This document shows positions 35,210 to 46,206 of a DNA stretch of 64,000 bases, piece by piece (position 1 is the first letter of the stretch; the number at the start of each line of letters is the position of its first letter). Position numbers and translations under genes: made by a program. Under the pieces are notes generated by a model. It had not been told where the DNA came from. It saw only the letters and a list, made by a program, of their open reading frames with translations, and made no database searches. Origin of the DNA: Phaeovulum veldkampii DSM 11550 (GTDB taxonomy: Bacteria > Pseudomonadota > Alphaproteobacteria > Rhodobacterales > Rhodobacteraceae); contig NZ_PZKF01000002.1 in the NCBI RefSeq assembly GCF_003034995.1, forward strand, positions 1-64,000, written 5' to 3'.

Positions 35210-35446
35210 TCACTCGGGGGCCTTGGTGGTCAGCGCAAGCGCGTGCAACTCGCCACTGTCGAGCTTGCTTTTGAGGGCTGCGTTCACCGCGCGGTGCTGT
35301 TGCACACGGTTCAGCCCGCGCAAGCTTTCGTCGATCACCTCGGCGGCCCAGTGATTGCCGTCACCGACCGTGTCGGTGATGGTGATCTTTGCGTTCGGGA
35401 AAGCGGCCCGGATCAGGGCTTCGATGTCGTGGGCTTCCATCGCCAT
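35210..35446 (-). CDS. bolA: BolA family protein
   Basis: 78-residue BolA-like protein with the class II KH-like fold pattern (GDGNHWAAEVID then HRAVNAAL). It lacks extensions. It is expected to form a [2Fe-2S] complex with the monothiol glutaredoxin encoded 31 bases downstream. It follows purL, and purL-bolA-grxD is a recurring order in alphaproteobacteria. Confidence 0.93.
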   Translation of the reverse strand: MAMEAHDIEALIRAAFPNAKITITDTVGDGNHWAAEVIDESLRGLNRVQQHRAVNAALKSKLDSGELHALALTTKAPE

Positions 35447-35527
35447 GCGGCAGGCTCCTTCGGGTCTCTTTGTCGCAACCTAGAGCCAGGACCGGGCCGC
35501 TTCAAGGCCCGTACCGAGATGGGATGT

Positions 35528-37687
35528 TCAGGCGACGGCTGCTGCAAAGGCGGTGCGGTAGAGCGTTGACAGGTCGGCAAGGGGCGCGGCCTCGGCCCCC
35601 AGCGTCACTGCATCGCCGCCAAAGTGGCCAACACGCGCGACCGACACGCCTGCCGCTTGTCCGGCAGCCTCAAGTGCCGCGGCCCCGTCGGCATCGCAGG
35701 CCACAAGGTAGCGCGCCTGATCCTCGCCAAAGAGCGTGGCTATATCGCTTGCGGTCAGCGTCAGGCCCAGCCCCGCGGCTTCGGCCATTTCAAAGGCCGC
35801 CAGCGCCAGACCGCCATCCGACAGATCGGTTGCCGCTTTTACATGGACTCGGTTGGCGCGCAGAAACTCGCCGTGGAGCCGCTCGGCCGCCAGATCGACG
35901 GTCGGCGCATCGCCCGCCTCGATGCCAAAGGCTTCGGCCAGCAGCGCCGACTGGCCCAGATGGCCCTGGGTCTGGCCGATGACCAACGCCAGATCGCCCG
36001 CCACGGGCTGGCCCGCGATCAGCTCATCGAGCGATTTCAGCAGGCCAACGGCGCCGATCGTGGGCGTGGGCAGGATGCCGGTGCCGTCGGTTTCATTATA
36101 AAGCGACACGTTGCCCGACACGATGGGGAAATCGAGCGCATGGCACGCCGCGCCGATGCCTTTGATCGCGCCGACCAACTGGCCCATGATCTCGGGCTTT
36201 TCGGGATTGCCGAAGTTGAGGTTGTCAGTCGCGGCCAAGGGCAGGGCGCCCACGGCGGTCAGGTTGCGATAGGCTTCTGCCACGGCCTGCTTGCCGCCCT
36301 CGAACGGGTTGGCCTTGACGTAGCGCGGCGTTACATCAGACGTGAAGGCCAGCGCCTTGCCGGTGCCGTGCACCCGCACCACGCCCGCGCCCATGCCGGG
36401 CCGGCGCACGGTGTCGGCGCCCACCTGCGTGTCATACTGTTCCCATACCCATGCCTTGTGTGCGTAGTTGGGCGAACCGATCAGCGCCCGAAGCGCGTCG
36501 ATGGCGCCGATGGTGGGCACAAGCCCCAGGGGCGCGGCGGGGGGTGTTTCAACCCAGGGCCGGTCATATTCCGGGGCGGTGCCCGACAGCGCCTTCAGCG
36601 GCAGGTCGGCTTTGACCTGATTGCCATGCATGATCAGAAAACGGTCCTCGGCGATGGTTTCGCCGACGATGGCAAAGTCGAGATCCCATTTTTCAAAGAT
36701 CGCCCGTGCCTCGGCCTCTTTTTCAGGCTTCAGCACCATCAGCATCCGTTCCTGAGATTCCGACAGCATCATTTCATAGGCGGTCATGTTCCGCTCGCGC
36801 GTAGGAACGCGGTCAAGATCGAGCCGGATGCCCAGATCGCCCTTGTCGCCCATTTCCACCGCCGAACAGGTCAGCCCTGCGGCGCCCATATCCTGAATCG
36901 AGATCACCGAATCCGAGGCCATCAGCTCAAGACATGCCTCAAGCAGACATTTTTCGGTGAACGGGTCGCCGACCTGAACGGTGGGGCGTTTTTCCTCGAT
37001 CGTGTCGTCAAACTCGGCACTGGCCATGGTGGCGCCGCCGACGCCATCACGCCCCGTCTTGGCGCCGAGGTAGACAACCGGCATCCCCACGCCCGAGGCG
37101 GCGGAATAAAAGATCTTGTCAGTATCGGCGAGGCCCGCTGCAAAGGCGTTTACCAGGCAGTTGCCGTTGTAGGCGGCGTGAAAGCGCACCTCGCCGCCCA
37201 GGTTGGGCACACCGAAGGCGTTGCCATAGCCGCCCACGCCCTCGACCACGCCCTTGACCAGATGTGCGGTTTTCGGATGGCTGGGCAGGCCGAATGACAG
37301 CGCGTCCATTGCTGCGATGGGGCGGGCGCCCATGGTGAACACGTCGCGCAGGATGCCGCCAACCCCGGTGGCCGCGCCCTGATGCGGTTCGATGTAGCTG
37401 GGGTGGTTGTGGCTTTCCATCTTGAAGATGACGGCCTGGCCGTCTCCGATATCCACCACGCCCGCGTTTTCGCCCGGCCCGCAAATCACCTGCGGCCCGG
37501 TGGTGGGCAGGGTGCGCAGCCATTTCTTTGACGATTTGTAGGAACAATGCTCGTTCCACATCGCCGAAAAGATGCCCAGTTCGGTGAAGGTCGGCTCGCG
37601 CCCGATCAGGCCCAGAATGCGCTCGTATTCATCGGGCTTCAGCCCATGCGCGGCAATCAGTTCGGGGGTGATCTTGGGCTCGTCCAT
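35528..37687 (-). CDS. purL: Phosphoribosylformylglycinamidine synthase subunit PurL
   Basis: 719-residue small-type PurL, the ATP-dependent synthase subunit that works with PurQ and PurS in purine synthesis (FGAR + Gln to FGAM). Duplicated AIRS-like domains are visible, with [12 protein letters not shown] near the N-terminus, KMESHNHPS, and the [10 protein letters not shown] and DLSDGG segments. ATG at 37687 follows aggaggcc. PurQ and PurS are not in this window. Confidence 0.97.
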   Translation of the reverse strand: MDEPKITPELIAAHGLKPDEYERILGLIGREPTFTELGIFSAMWNEHCSYKSSKKWLRTLPTTGPQVICGPGENAGVVDIGDGQAVIFKMESHNHPSYIEPHQGAATGVGGILRDVFTMGARPIAAMDALSFGLPSHPKTAHLVKGVVEGVGGYGNAFGVPNLGGEVRFHAAYNGNCLVNAFAAGLADTDKIFYSAASGVGMPVVYLGAKTGRDGVGGATMASAEFDDTIEEKRPTVQVGDPFTEKCLLEACLELMASDSVISIQDMGAAGLTCSAVEMGDKGDLGIRLDLDRVPTRERNMTAYEMMLSESQERMLMVLKPEKEAEARAIFEKWDLDFAIVGETIAEDRFLIMHGNQVKADLPLKALSGTAPEYDRPWVETPPAAPLGLVPTIGAIDALRALIGSPNYAHKAWVWEQYDTQVGADTVRRPGMGAGVVRVHGTGKALAFTSDVTPRYVKANPFEGGKQAVAEAYRNLTAVGALPLAATDNLNFGNPEKPEIMGQLVGAIKGIGAACHALDFPIVSGNVSLYNETDGTGILPTPTIGAVGLLKSLDELIAGQPVAGDLALVIGQTQGHLGQSALLAEAFGIEAGDAPTVDLAAERLHGEFLRANRVHVKAATDLSDGGLALAAFEMAEAAGLGLTLTASDIATLFGEDQARYLVACDADGAAALEAAGQAAGVSVARVGHFGGDAVTLGAEAAPLADLSTLYRTAFAAAVA

Positions 37688-37782
37688 CGGGGCCTCCTGT
37701 CCAGATGCCGCCTCTTAGAACAGGGGGGCCATCCGGGGAAGGCCCGATTTGCCCTGCGGGGCCGCGAATCTGTCTGCCGAGC

Positions 37783-37810
37783 AAAAAAAAGGCCGAGACA
37801 AAGCTCGGCC
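37783..37810 (-). terminator. Strong Rho-independent terminator
   Basis: ggccgag (37810-37804) pairs with ctcggcc (37797-37791), followed on the minus strand by eight T residues (37790-37783). It ends the candidate small RNA and any read-through from the LysR gene, insulating purL. Confidence 0.88.
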
Positions 37811-37867
37811 ATAGTCCAACAGGGAGGTAGAAGGTGATGAGAGTTTCCTCATGTCATCGCCTTCACC
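37783..37867 (-). ncRNA. Candidate small RNA with anti-Shine-Dalgarno segment
   Basis: On the minus strand a compact unit of about 85 bases can be drawn. A predicted start near 37867 leads into a long hairpin (37864-37830; gaaggcgatga against tcatcaccttc with one mismatch). Then comes a single-stranded stretch ctacctccct (37830-37821), complementary to Shine-Dalgarno sites, then a terminator hairpin ggccgag/ctcggcc with eight T residues. A sigma-70-like promoter lies at the right distance upstream. It sits between the LysR gene and purL. It could instead be only the 3' end of the LysR mRNA. Confidence 0.55.
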
Positions 37868-37872
37868 GCCCG

Positions 37873-37900
37873 ATTTATGGGCAGTCTGAGAACCATTCAA
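37873..37900 (-). promoter_or_regulatory. Sigma-70-like promoter of the candidate small RNA
   Basis: Read on the minus strand, TTGAAT (37900-37895) and ATAAAT (37878-37873) are 16 bases apart. The predicted start falls at the base of the first hairpin near 37867. Confidence 0.5.
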
Positions 37901-37956
37901 GGGAAATGATGCTGCGGTTGCAACATGTCTGCCATGCGTTGCGGTTATGCCTCATG

Positions 37957-38868
37957 TCAATCGGCGGTTGTGCCGCCTTCGGCCTGCGCGCGGCGGTACA
38001 GGGTAATTTCTTCCTGCACGAAATCGCGGAAGGCGGTGACGCGGCGCGATTGGCGCAATTCTTCGGGGTAGGCCAGAAACACCGGCACCTCGACCGAGGC
38101 CACATCGGGCAGCACCCGCACCAGATCGGGAAAGTCGCTGGTCAGGTAATCGGGCAGCACGCCGATGCCGATGTGGTTCAGCACACCCTGAAGCACCCCG
38201 AAATAGTTGTTCACCGTCAGCGTGGATGGAATGTTGAAGGCCAGCAACCGTTGCGATAACTGCGCGCCCGCCTGCACCTGCGGGGTGGCGGGGTTCTGGC
38301 AGATCAGGCGGTGCGCGGCGATATCCTCGATCGCCTGCGGCGTGCCTGCGCGGGCCAGATATTCGGGCGTTGCATAAAGTCGCATCCGGATATTCAAAAG
38401 CCGCTTGCGGATCAGGTCGGCCTGCGCCGGTTCCTTCATGCGGATCGCCACGTCGGCCTCGCGCATGGGCAGGTCAAGCACCCGCTCCTCCAGCAGCAGG
38501 TCGATCTTGAGGTCGGGGTAGCGATCATAAAGTTTGACCAGACGCGGCGCCAGCCACAGTGTGCCAAAGCCGGTGGTGGTGGTCACCTTCAGTTCGCCGA
38601 ACACCTCTTCTTCACTGTCGCGGATGCGCGCCGAGGCGGTTTCCAGCTTTTTCGCCATGGTCGAGGTGGCGTCAAACAGCAACTCGCCCTGTTCGGTCAG
38701 AATCAGCCCCCGCGCGTGGCGGTGAAACAGCGTGGTGCCCAGACTTTCCTCAAGCGCGCGGATCTGGCGGCTGACTGCCGATTGCGACAGGTGCAGCACA
38801 TCACCCGCATGGGTCAGGCTGCCCGCATCGGCCACGGCGTGGAATATTCTGAGCTTGTCCCAGTCCAT
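37957..38868 (-). CDS. LysR family transcriptional regulator
   Basis: 303-residue LTTR. The helix-turn-helix lies at about residues 16-57 (AGDVLHLSQSAVSRQIRALEESLGTTLFHR), followed by the linker helix and a substrate-binding effector domain. The ATG at 38868 is chosen because agaaag lies eight bases upstream; in-frame ATG 38874 and GTG 38877 are too close to it. It is divergent from the indolepyruvate oxidoreductase gene, so it is a candidate regulator of it, but the effector is unknown. Confidence 0.93.
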   Translation of the reverse strand: MDWDKLRIFHAVADAGSLTHAGDVLHLSQSAVSRQIRALEESLGTTLFHRHARGLILTEQGELLFDATSTMAKKLETASARIRDSEEEVFGELKVTTTTGFGTLWLAPRLVKLYDRYPDLKIDLLLEERVLDLPMREADVAIRMKEPAQADLIRKRLLNIRMRLYATPEYLARAGTPQAIEDIAAHRLICQNPATPQVQAGAQLSQRLLAFNIPSTLTVNNYFGVLQGVLNHIGIGVLPDYLTSDFPDLVRVLPDVASVEVPVFLAYPEELRQSRRVTAFRDFVQEEITLYRRAQAEGGTTAD

Positions 38869-38931
38869 CGGCATCACTTTCTGATCACATCTGCTGTGTG
38901 GCGCACGGAATCTTACCTATCCATGCTAAAC

Positions 38932-38954
38932 TTAACAAACAGGTTTCAGGTTAA
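38932..38954. promoter_or_regulatory. Inverted TTAAC repeat in the LysR/oxidoreductase intergenic region
   Basis: TTAAC at 38932-38936 and GTTAA at 38950-38954 are inverted and 13 bases apart, in an AT-rich stretch between the divergent starts. It may be a LysR-type box or two unrelated TTAAC elements. Confidence 0.35.
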
Positions 38955-38965
38955 ATTCCATCTTG

Positions 38966-38990
38966 TAGGTCAGCAATTTTGACCTAATAT
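38966..38990 (+). promoter_or_regulatory. Palindrome and -10 element upstream of the indolepyruvate oxidoreductase
   Basis: TAGGTCA (38966-38972) and TGACCTA (38980-38986) are perfect inverted 7-mers seven bases apart. The right arm runs into TAATAT (38985-38990), a good -10 box about 35 bases before the start codon. A bound regulator would cover the promoter. Confidence 0.5.
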
Positions 38991-39024
38991 GCGCGAGTGC
39001 TCGTTCAGCAAGCGGAGGTGCCAG

Positions 39025-42000
39025 ATGAGCAGGCAGGAAATTTCCTTGTCGGATCGGTTCGACCTGACGAAAAGCCCGGTGCTGTTGAACGGCACGCAGG
39101 CGTTGGTGCGGCTGATGTTGATGCAGGCCGCGCGCGACAAGGCGGCGGGGTGGAATACGGCGGGTTATGTGACCGGCTATCGCGGCAGCCCTTTGGGCGC
39201 GGTCGATATGCAGATGGCCCGCGCCCGGCGCGAGCTGGAGGCCGCGCAGGTGCGGTTTCAGCCCGGCCTGAACGAAGATCTGGCCGCCACCGCGATCTGG
39301 GGTACGCAACAGGCCGAACTGCGCGGCGAGGGGCGGTTCGAGGGAGTTTTTGCCCTGTGGTATGGCAAGGGCCCCGGCGTGGACCGGTCGGGCGACGTGA
39401 TGCGCCACGCCAACATGGCCGGCACATCGCCGCGCGGTGGAGTGCTGATGGCGATGGGCGACGATCACACCGGCGAAAGCTCGACCGTGTTGCATCAGTC
39501 GGACTGGGCGCTGGTCGATGCCTATATGCCGGTCCTTTCCCCCGCAGGTGTGCAGGAAATTCTGGATTATGGCCTTTATGGCTATGCGCTGAGCCGGTTT
39601 GCCGGGGTCTGGGTGGGCCTCAAGACAATGAAGGACACGGTCGAGGCCACGGCGGTTGTCGATGGCGACCCGTTCCGCATGGCCTTTGTGGCGCCCGAAT
39701 TCGCGATGCCGCCGGGGGGGCTGAACATCCGGCTGGGCGATACGCCCGTGGCGCAGGAAGCGCGGATGATCGACCACAAGCGGTTCGCTGCCGAGGCGTT
39801 TGCCCGCGCCAACCGGATCGACCGGCGGGTGCATGGCGCTGCGGGCGCCAGGATCGGCTTTGTCGCGGCGGGCAAAAACTGGCTTGATCTGGTGCATGCG
39901 CTGCAACTGCTGGGCATCGACGGGGCGGAATGCGAGCGGCTGGGTCTGACCACCTACAAGATCGGCCAGACATTCCCGATGGACATGAAATCGTTCAACG
40001 ACTGGGCCGAGGCGCTGGAGGTGATCGTCGTCGTCGAGGAAAAGCGCAAGCTGATCGAGGTGCAGGTCAAGGAGGCGATCTTTGATAACCGCCGGGGTCG
40101 GCGCGTGCTGGGCTGGCACCATGACCGCACCGGCGCGGAACTGTTCCCCACGCGCTTTGCGCTTGATCCGGTGATGATTGCCGAAAAGATCGGCCAGATC
40201 CTGATCGAGGAGGGGCGCGGAACCGACGCGTTGCGCGCGGGCCTTACGACAATGGCCGAGGCGCGCCGCGCCGACAACGCGCCCGAAATTGCCACCCGCA
40301 CCCCGTGGTTCTGTTCGGGCTGCCCGCATAACACCTCGACCAAGGTGCCCGAGGGCAGCCGCGCCTATGCCGGGATCGGCTGTCACTACATGGTGCAATG
40401 GATGGGGCGCGAGACGCAGGGCTTTACCCAGATGGGGGGCGAGGGCGCCAATTGGGTGGGCGAGGCGCCGTTTTCCACCCGCAAGCATGTGTTCCAGAAC
40501 CTTGGCGACGGCACCTATAACCATTCGGGGGTGCTGGCGATCCGGTCGGCTTTGGCGGCGGGCACCAACATCACCTATAAAATCCTGTTCAACGATGCGG
40601 TGGCCATGACCGGCGGCCAGCCCAACGAAGGCGGGCTGACCGCGCCGCAGATCGTGCGGGAAATTCAGGCGATGGGGGTCAGGCCCATCGTCGTGGTCTA
40701 TGACGCCAAGGAGGGGCTCGACCTGGCGCAGTTTCCGCGCGGGGTGGAAACGGTCGAACGCGCGGGGCTGATGCCGGTGCAGCAGCGGCTGGCCGAAACG
40801 CCCGGCGTGTCGGCCATCGTTTATGTGCAGACCTGTGCCGCCGAAAAGCGCCGCCGCCGCAAACGTAGCACCTTCCCTGACCCGGACCGGCGCGTGTTCA
40901 TCAACACCGATGTCTGCGAAGGCTGCGGCGACTGCGGGGTGCAGTCGAACTGCGTGTCGATCGTGCCCGCTGAAACCGCCTTGGGCACCAAGCGCGCCAT
41001 TGATCAATCGTCGTGCAACAAGGATTTTTCCTGCCTCAAAGGCTTTTGCCCGTCATTCGTGACGCTGGAAGGCGCGCGGGTGAAAAAGGCCGCCACGGCC
41101 CAGGTTGCCCTGCCCGACATGGCCGAGCCTGCGCTGCCCGCCATTGCGGGCACGCATAACGTCGTCATCACCGGGGTGGGCGGCACCGGCGTTGTGACCG
41201 TGGGCGCGGTTCTGGCGATGGCCGCGCATCTGGATGGCAAGGGCGCGGGCATGATGGAGATGGCAGGGCTGGCGCAGAAGGGCGGCGCAGTTCACATCCA
41301 TCTGCGATTGGCAAACCGGCCCGAAGATATCTCGGCGATCCGCGTCGCGGTGGGCGAGGCCGATTGCGTGATCGGCGGCGATCTGGTGGTGACGGCGGGG
41401 GCCAGGACGCTGGGCCTGATGCGCACAGGCCGCACCGGCGCCGTGGTCAACGCGCATGAAATCGTGACCGGCGATTTCACCCGAAACCGCGATTTCCGCC
41501 TGCCAGCCGACCAGTTGCGCCTGTCGCTTCAGGCGCGGCTGGGCGACGGGGTGGTGTTTTTCGACGCATCAGAACTGGCGCGGCGGGCCTTGGGTGATTC
41601 GATCTATTCCAACATGATCGTGCTGGGTGCGGTCTGGCAGCGGGGCCTTGTGCCCCTCAGCCGCGCGGCGATCCTGCAGGCGGTGGAGTTGAACGGGGCG
41701 GCGGTCGAGGCCAACCAGCGCGCGTTTGAACTGGGCCGCTGGGCGGTGGCCTGCCCGACCGATGCGGCCCGACTGATCGCGCCCGAGGCCGCAAGCCCGG
41801 CGCCCGACCCGGTTGAGCTGCGCGCCGCGCATCTGACCGCCTATCAGGACGCGGCGCTTGCCGCGCGCTTTTGCGATCTGGTGGCGCGTGCGCCCGGCCC
41901 GCTGCGCGCATCGGTGGCGAAGGGTTATCACAAGCTGCTGGCCTACAAGGATGAATACGAGGTTGCCCGGCTGCATCTGGAAACCGCCGAAAAGGCGCGG

Positions 42001-42420
42001 GCTGAATTTGACGGCGCCTTCCGGCTGACCTTTCACCTTGCGCCGCCGGTGATGGGCGGTTCTGACCCCGACGGGCGCCCGAAAAAGCGGGCCTTCGGCG
42101 AATGGGTCTTGCCGGTCTTCCGACTGCTGGCGCGGATGAAGACCCTGCGCGGCAAACCCTATGATCTGTTCGGCTGGCTGCCCGAACGCGTCACCGAACG
42201 CCGCCTGATCGCGCAGTATGAGGCCGACATGGCCGAGGTGTTGCCCGCGATCACCCCCGCCACGCTGGAGATTGCGCGCGAACTGGCCGAACTGCCGCTG
42301 ACCATCCGCGGTTTCGGCCCGGTGAAAGAGGCGGGCGTGGTCGCCGCCGCCAAAAGGCGCGAGGCGCTTTTGGCTGCGTTCCGCGCGGGTGGCAACCCGC
42401 AAGCGATGGCCGCGGAATAA
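39025..42420 (+). CDS. Indolepyruvate ferredoxin oxidoreductase, fused single-chain type
   Basis: 1131-residue fused enzyme predicted to decarboxylate arylpyruvates (indolepyruvate, phenylpyruvate) to aryl-acetyl-CoA with ferredoxin as acceptor. Order: an N-terminal pyruvate-oxidoreductase-like part, the TPP-binding segment ([10 protein letters not shown] near residue 493 to FNDAVAMTG), a ferredoxin-like cysteine cluster (CEGCGDCG near 630, then CLKGFCP), a gamma-type domain ([13 protein letters not shown] near 715), and a C-terminal DUF6537-like region. ATG at 39025 follows gcggaggtg. Divergent from a LysR gene. It probably serves aromatic amino acid breakdown. Confidence 0.93.
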   Translation: MSRQEISLSDRFDLTKSPVLLNGTQALVRLMLMQAARDKAAGWNTAGYVTGYRGSPLGAVDMQMARARRELEAAQVRFQPGLNEDLAATAIWGTQQAELRGEGRFEGVFALWYGKGPGVDRSGDVMRHANMAGTSPRGGVLMAMGDDHTGESSTVLHQSDWALVDAYMPVLSPAGVQEILDYGLYGYALSRFAGVWVGLKTMKDTVEATAVVDGDPFRMAFVAPEFAMPPGGLNIRLGDTPVAQEARMIDHKRFAAEAFARANRIDRRVHGAAGARIGFVAAGKNWLDLVHALQLLGIDGAECERLGLTTYKIGQTFPMDMKSFNDWAEALEVIVVVEEKRKLIEVQVKEAIFDNRRGRRVLGWHHDRTGAELFPTRFALDPVMIAEKIGQILIEEGRGTDALRAGLTTMAEARRADNAPEIATRTPWFCSGCPHNTSTKVPEGSRAYAGIGCHYMVQWMGRETQGFTQMGGEGANWVGEAPFSTRKHVFQNLGDGTYNHSGVLAIRSALAAGTNITYKILFNDAVAMTGGQPNEGGLTAPQIVREIQAMGVRPIVVVYDAKEGLDLAQFPRGVETVERAGLMPVQQRLAETPGVSAIVYVQTCAAEKRRRRKRSTFPDPDRRVFINTDVCEGCGDCGVQSNCVSIVPAETALGTKRAIDQSSCNKDFSCLKGFCPSFVTLEGARVKKAATAQVALPDMAEPALPAIAGTHNVVITGVGGTGVVTVGAVLAMAAHLDGKGAGMMEMAGLAQKGGAVHIHLRLANRPEDISAIRVAVGEADCVIGGDLVVTAGARTLGLMRTGRTGAVVNAHEIVTGDFTRNRDFRLPADQLRLSLQARLGDGVVFFDASELARRALGDSIYSNMIVLGAVWQRGLVPLSRAAILQAVELNGAAVEANQRAFELGRWAVACPTDAARLIAPEAASPAPDPVELRAAHLTAYQDAALAARFCDLVARAPGPLRASVAKGYHKLLAYKDEYEVARLHLETAEKARAEFDGAFRLTFHLAPPVMGGSDPDGRPKKRAFGEWVLPVFRLLARMKTLRGKPYDLFGWLPERVTERRLIAQYEADMAEVLPAITPATLEIARELAELPLTIRGFGPVKEAGVVAAAKRREALLAAFRAGGNPQAMAAE

Positions 42421-42518
42421 GCGCAACCGCGCGGTGGATTTTCCTGCGCGCAGGGCGTATGTCAGGGCAAAGCGCCCCGCCTTGCGCGGGGGGCACACCT
42501 CGCGGGCAGGAGGCGGGC

Positions 42519-43331
42519 ATGGCGGTTGGGGTTTTCGATAGCGGCTTGGGCGGGCTGACGGTTTACGAGGCGCTGGCCCGAAAGATGCCCGATGTGGCCT
42601 TTGTCTATCTGGGCGACAATGCCCATGCCCCCTACGGTGTGCGCGACGCCGAAGATATCTATCGGCTGACCTGTGCCGGGGTCGAACGGCTGTGGGCCGA
42701 GGGCTGCGATCTGGTGATTCTGGCCTGCAACACCGCCAGCGCCGCCGCGCTGAAGCGGATGCAGGAACACTGGGTTCCGAAGGACAAGCGCGTTCTGGGC
42801 GTGTTCGTTCCGCTGATCGAGGCGCTGACAGAACGCGAATGGGGCGACAATTCCCCCCCGCGCGAGGTCGAGGTCAAGCATGTGGCGCTGTTTGCCACCC
42901 CAGCCACCGTGGCCAGCCGCGCCTTTCAGCGGGAACTGGCGTTCCGCGCCATCGGCGTGGATGTGGAGGCGCAGCCCTGCGGCGGGGTCGTCGATGCGAT
43001 CGAGCAGGGCGACGAGATTTTGGCCGAGGCGCTGGTGAAAAGCCATGTCGAGGCGCTGAAACGCCGGATGCCCCACCCCGAGGCGGCGGTTCTGGGATGC
43101 ACCCATTACCCTCTGATGGAAGCCGCCTTTCAGGAGGCGCTTGGCGCGGGCGTCAAGGTCTATTCCCAGCCCAACATCGTGGCCGAAAGCCTGGCCGACT
43201 ATCTGGCCCGGCGCCCCGAGATGCTGGGCAAAGGAACGGTGTCGCGGTTTCTGACCACGGGCAACCCGGCCTCGGTGTCGGCCAAGGCCACGCAATTCCT
43301 GCGCCACGGAATCCGGTTCGAAGCGGCCTGA
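42519..43331 (+). CDS. murI: Glutamate racemase
   Basis: 270-residue MurI, interconverting L- and D-glutamate for peptidoglycan. The two catalytic cysteines are Cys70 (ACNTAS) and Cys194 (GCTHYP), with FDSGLGG at the N-terminus. ATG at 42519 follows caggagg. It stands alone, 98 bases after the oxidoreductase and convergent with the NADH dehydrogenase. The same organism thus has both D-glutamate supply (MurI) and a D-glutamate breakdown operon (about 9-12 kb). Confidence 0.95.
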   Translation: MAVGVFDSGLGGLTVYEALARKMPDVAFVYLGDNAHAPYGVRDAEDIYRLTCAGVERLWAEGCDLVILACNTASAAALKRMQEHWVPKDKRVLGVFVPLIEALTEREWGDNSPPREVEVKHVALFATPATVASRAFQRELAFRAIGVDVEAQPCGGVVDAIEQGDEILAEALVKSHVEALKRRMPHPEAAVLGCTHYPLMEAAFQEALGAGVKVYSQPNIVAESLADYLARRPEMLGKGTVSRFLTTGNPASVSAKATQFLRHGIRFEAA

Positions 43332-43346
43332 GCGGCGCCCGGCCGA

Positions 43347-44984
43347 TTATTGCTCTGGCCGTGTTTCGGTGGTGCTGTCGGGCGGCCATTTCATGCCGTG
43401 GCGCGCCATGTAGGGCCCGAAATAGTCACGGAAGGCCGAAAAGCCCTCGGCCAGTTTCATGAATTCGTCGCGGTCCATCACCAAGACCTTTGTATCTTCG
43501 ATTGCGCGCACGCTGGTCTGACGCCGGGTCGCGCCCAGTATCAGCCGTTCGCCGAAATGGTCGCCGGGGCCGATGCGGCGCAGCCGCAGCGCGCCGGTGG
43601 CGGGATCGGTCGTGGTCATCTCGACCGCGCCGCTGATCACGGTGTAGAACCCGTCCGAACGGTTGCCGAGTTCATAAATCTGATCGCCCGCGCGGTAGTG
43701 GACATAGCGCGCGGCTGAGGGCGAATGGGCGCGCAACTGCACCACGCTGCGCGGGGAAAGCCCGTCCATGAACCAGTTGAGCAGAACCTGAATCCGCGTC
43801 GTGATACCGGGCAGGAAGGCGAGATAGTAGAACCGCCACAGCAGCCACGCCGGAAACCCGGTCAGTTGCAGCCCCATGACCTCGGCCACGCCGCGCCGCG
43901 CACCCAGCGAGGCCAGCGCGCCGCGGGATTTGTAGCTGAACGGGCGCGGTGTCTTGCCTTCGATGGCGGCCGCGATGTTTTCGGCGAGCAGCTTGGCCTC
44001 GCGCACCGCGAATTGCGCGGTAGGGGGGGCAAAGTCGCGTGGCCCGGTTGCGCCGTCCTTGATCGGGATCAGCGCGCAATCCCCCAGAGCCCAAACGCCG
44101 GGTCGGTTCTTGACGCCCAGCGTCCGGTCCACCGCGATGCGGCCGCGATCAAAGGGTAGCGCCATCCGCTGCACCACCGGCGAGGGGGCGTTGCCGATCG
44201 TGGCCACGATGGTGCGGGTGTCGATCACCTCGCCCGTGGTGGTGACCAGATGGGTGCCCGTCGCACTGGCGACGCCGGTGCCCAGTTTCAGCGCGATCCC
44301 GTGGCGGGCCAGTGTGTCGGTGGCATAACGGGCCAGCCGCTCGGGCATTTCGGCAAGAATGCGGTTGGCATATTCCACCACCATGACACGCACCTCGGCG
44401 GGGTCGATGTCGGGGTAGAATTTCAGCGAGCGGTCGATCAGTTCCTTCATCTCGCCCACGGTTTCAATGCCGGAAAAGCCGCCCCCAACCACGCAGAAGG
44501 TCAGCGCGCTGCGCTTGACCTCGGGCAGTTGGGTGATCTGGGCATGTTCCAGTTGTTCGATCACATGGGCGCGCAGACGCCGGGCATCCTCCAGCGTCTT
44601 CATCTTCAACGCGTGATCTTCCAGACCCGGCATCCGCGACAGATCGACGGTCTGGCCAAGCCCTATGACCAGATGGTCATAGGGCACCTCGGTCGGGCGG
44701 CGCTGGACACCCTGAAAGACGGTGACAATGCGCTTGTCGAAATCGACGCTGTCCACCACCGCCTTTCGCACGAACACATCGCGCAGCAGAAAGCGCAAGG
44801 GCGAGACGGCATTGGCCGGCGTGATCGAGCCTGCGCCGACCTCGGGCAGCAGCGGCTGGAAGACAAAGTAGTTTTCGGCGTTGATCAACTCGATCCGGGC
44901 CACGGTGCCCAGCCGGCGCTGAAGCGCGCGCGCCGCATACATGCCGCCAAAGCCGCCGCCCAGAATAACGATCCGTGTCGCCAA
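43347..44984 (-). CDS. Type II NADH dehydrogenase-like flavoprotein with C-terminal cyclic-nucleotide-binding domain
   Basis: 545-residue fusion. Residues 1-400 are an NDH-2-type pyridine nucleotide-disulfide oxidoreductase: FAD loop [12 protein letters not shown] loop [14 protein letters not shown], and VWALGDCA. A hydrophobic stretch ([18 protein letters not shown]) precedes a cNMP-binding domain at about 420-515 with the phosphate-binding cassette FGE...RRQTS. NDH-2 moves electrons from NADH to quinone without pumping protons, and the added domain suggests control by cAMP or cGMP. The TTG at 44984 is chosen because gggaga lies seven bases upstream and no better start exists. Divergent from argC. 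Confidence 0.85.
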   Translation of the reverse strand: MATRIVILGGGFGGMYAARALQRRLGTVARIELINAENYFVFQPLLPEVGAGSITPANAVSPLRFLLRDVFVRKAVVDSVDFDKRIVTVFQGVQRRPTEVPYDHLVIGLGQTVDLSRMPGLEDHALKMKTLEDARRLRAHVIEQLEHAQITQLPEVKRSALTFCVVGGGFSGIETVGEMKELIDRSLKFYPDIDPAEVRVMVVEYANRILAEMPERLARYATDTLARHGIALKLGTGVASATGTHLVTTTGEVIDTRTIVATIGNAPSPVVQRMALPFDRGRIAVDRTLGVKNRPGVWALGDCALIPIKDGATGPRDFAPPTAQFAVREAKLLAENIAAAIEGKTPRPFSYKSRGALASLGARRGVAEVMGLQLTGFPAWLLWRFYYLAFLPGITTRIQVLLNWFMDGLSPRSVVQLRAHSPSAARYVHYRAGDQIYELGNRSDGFYTVISGAVEMTTTDPATGALRLRRIGPGDHFGERLILGATRRQTSVRAIEDTKVLVMDRDEFMKLAEGFSAFRDYFGPYMARHGMKWPPDSTTETRPEQ

Positions 44985-45168
44985 GACGATTCTCCCGATT
45001 GCTGCTATGCAGCATAACCGCTTCGGCGCAGGGCGCCAGATGCGCATTGGTCATTGCCGCGCCGCGCCATGCGCAGGGCTGCGCGAACCCTGGCCGCGCC
45101 TGCCACAAAGCTCTTGCGCCGCGCCCTGTCCTCCGGCATCCCATCCGCAACCCAGGAGGGAGCCTGCC

Positions 45169-46197
45169 ATGACCCAGACCATCGCCATTCTCGGGGCCTC
45201 CGGCTATACCGGGGCGGAACTTGTCCGGCTGATCGCCACCCATCCCAGCCTGCGCGCCGTGGCGCTGTCGGGCGACCGCAAGGCGGGGATGAGCATGGGC
45301 GATGTGTTTCCGCATTTGCGCCATCTGGGCCTGCCCGATCTGGTCAGGATCGAGGATATCGACTTTGCGGGCGTCGATCTGGCGTTCTGTGCGCTGCCCC
45401 ACGCCACCAGTCAGGCGGTGATCGCCGATCTGCCGCGCGATCTGAAGGTTGTGGACCTGTCGGCCGATTTCCGGCTGCGTGATCCGGCCGATTACCAGAA
45501 ATGGTATGGCAAGCCGCATTCGGCGCCCGACTTGCAGAAAGAGGCGGTCTATGGCCTGACCGAGTTTTACCGCGAGCAGATTCGCGCAGCCCGTCTGGTG
45601 GCGGGCACGGGCTGCAACGCGGCAGCCGGGCAATATGCGCTGCGACCGCTGATTTCGGCCGGGGTGATCGACCTTGACGAGATCGTGATCGACCTCAAGG
45701 CAGGCGTTTCGGGCGCGGGCCGCAGCCTGAAGGAAAACCTGCTGCACGCCGAACTGTCGGGCGGCACACATCCTTATTCGGCCGGGGGCACGCATCGTCA
45801 CCTTGGCGAATTCGATCAGGAATTCAGTCTTTTGGCTGGTCGTTCAGTGCGTGTGCAGTTTACACCCCACCTGATGCCCTTCAACCGCGGCATCCTTGTG
45901 ACTGTTTATGTCCGTGGCGATGCGGCGGAAATTCATGCCACGCTGGCCGCCGCCTATGCGCCCGAGCCGTTCCTTGAGGTGCTGCCTTTTGGCGCGCTGC
46001 CCTCGACACGTTCGATAGCAGGGTCCAATTACGTGCATGTGGGCGTAATCGGTGACCGTCTGCCGGGCCGGGCGGTGGTGATGGTGGCGATGGACAACCT
46101 TGCCAAGGGGTCTTCGGGGCAGGCGATCCAGAATGCCAACCTTATGCTGGGCAATGACGAAACTGCGGGACTGATGCTGGCCCCGGTGTTCCCGTAA
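45169..46197 (+). CDS. argC: N-acetyl-gamma-glutamyl-phosphate reductase
   Basis: 342-residue ArgC of arginine synthesis, with the NADP loop [12 protein letters not shown] and catalytic Cys149 in GTGCNAAA. ATG at 45169 follows caggaggg. The ccmE gene begins nine bases after its stop, so argC may be the promoter-proximal gene of the cytochrome c maturation run. Confidence 0.96.
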   Translation: MTQTIAILGASGYTGAELVRLIATHPSLRAVALSGDRKAGMSMGDVFPHLRHLGLPDLVRIEDIDFAGVDLAFCALPHATSQAVIADLPRDLKVVDLSADFRLRDPADYQKWYGKPHSAPDLQKEAVYGLTEFYREQIRAARLVAGTGCNAAAGQYALRPLISAGVIDLDEIVIDLKAGVSGAGRSLKENLLHAELSGGTHPYSAGGTHRHLGEFDQEFSLLAGRSVRVQFTPHLMPFNRGILVTVYVRGDAAEIHATLAAAYAPEPFLEVLPFGALPSTRSIAGSNYVHVGVIGDRLPGRAVVMVAMDNLAKGSSGQAIQNANLMLGNDETAGLMLAPVFP

Positions 46198-46206
46198 GGA
46201 GGGAAT

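Noticed and set aside
35624-37297. Long plus-strand frame opposite purL
   Set aside because: PurL on the minus strand is complete and motif-rich; the opposite frame has no recognisable domain or ribosome site.
37715-37900. 61-codon minus-strand frame upstream of purL
   Set aside because: It spans a strong terminator and a T run, so it cannot be a normal gene; the RNA interpretation explains the region better.
38932-38954. Full CtrA box
   Set aside because: The two TTAA elements are 15 bases apart rather than the 7 expected for a CtrA full site.
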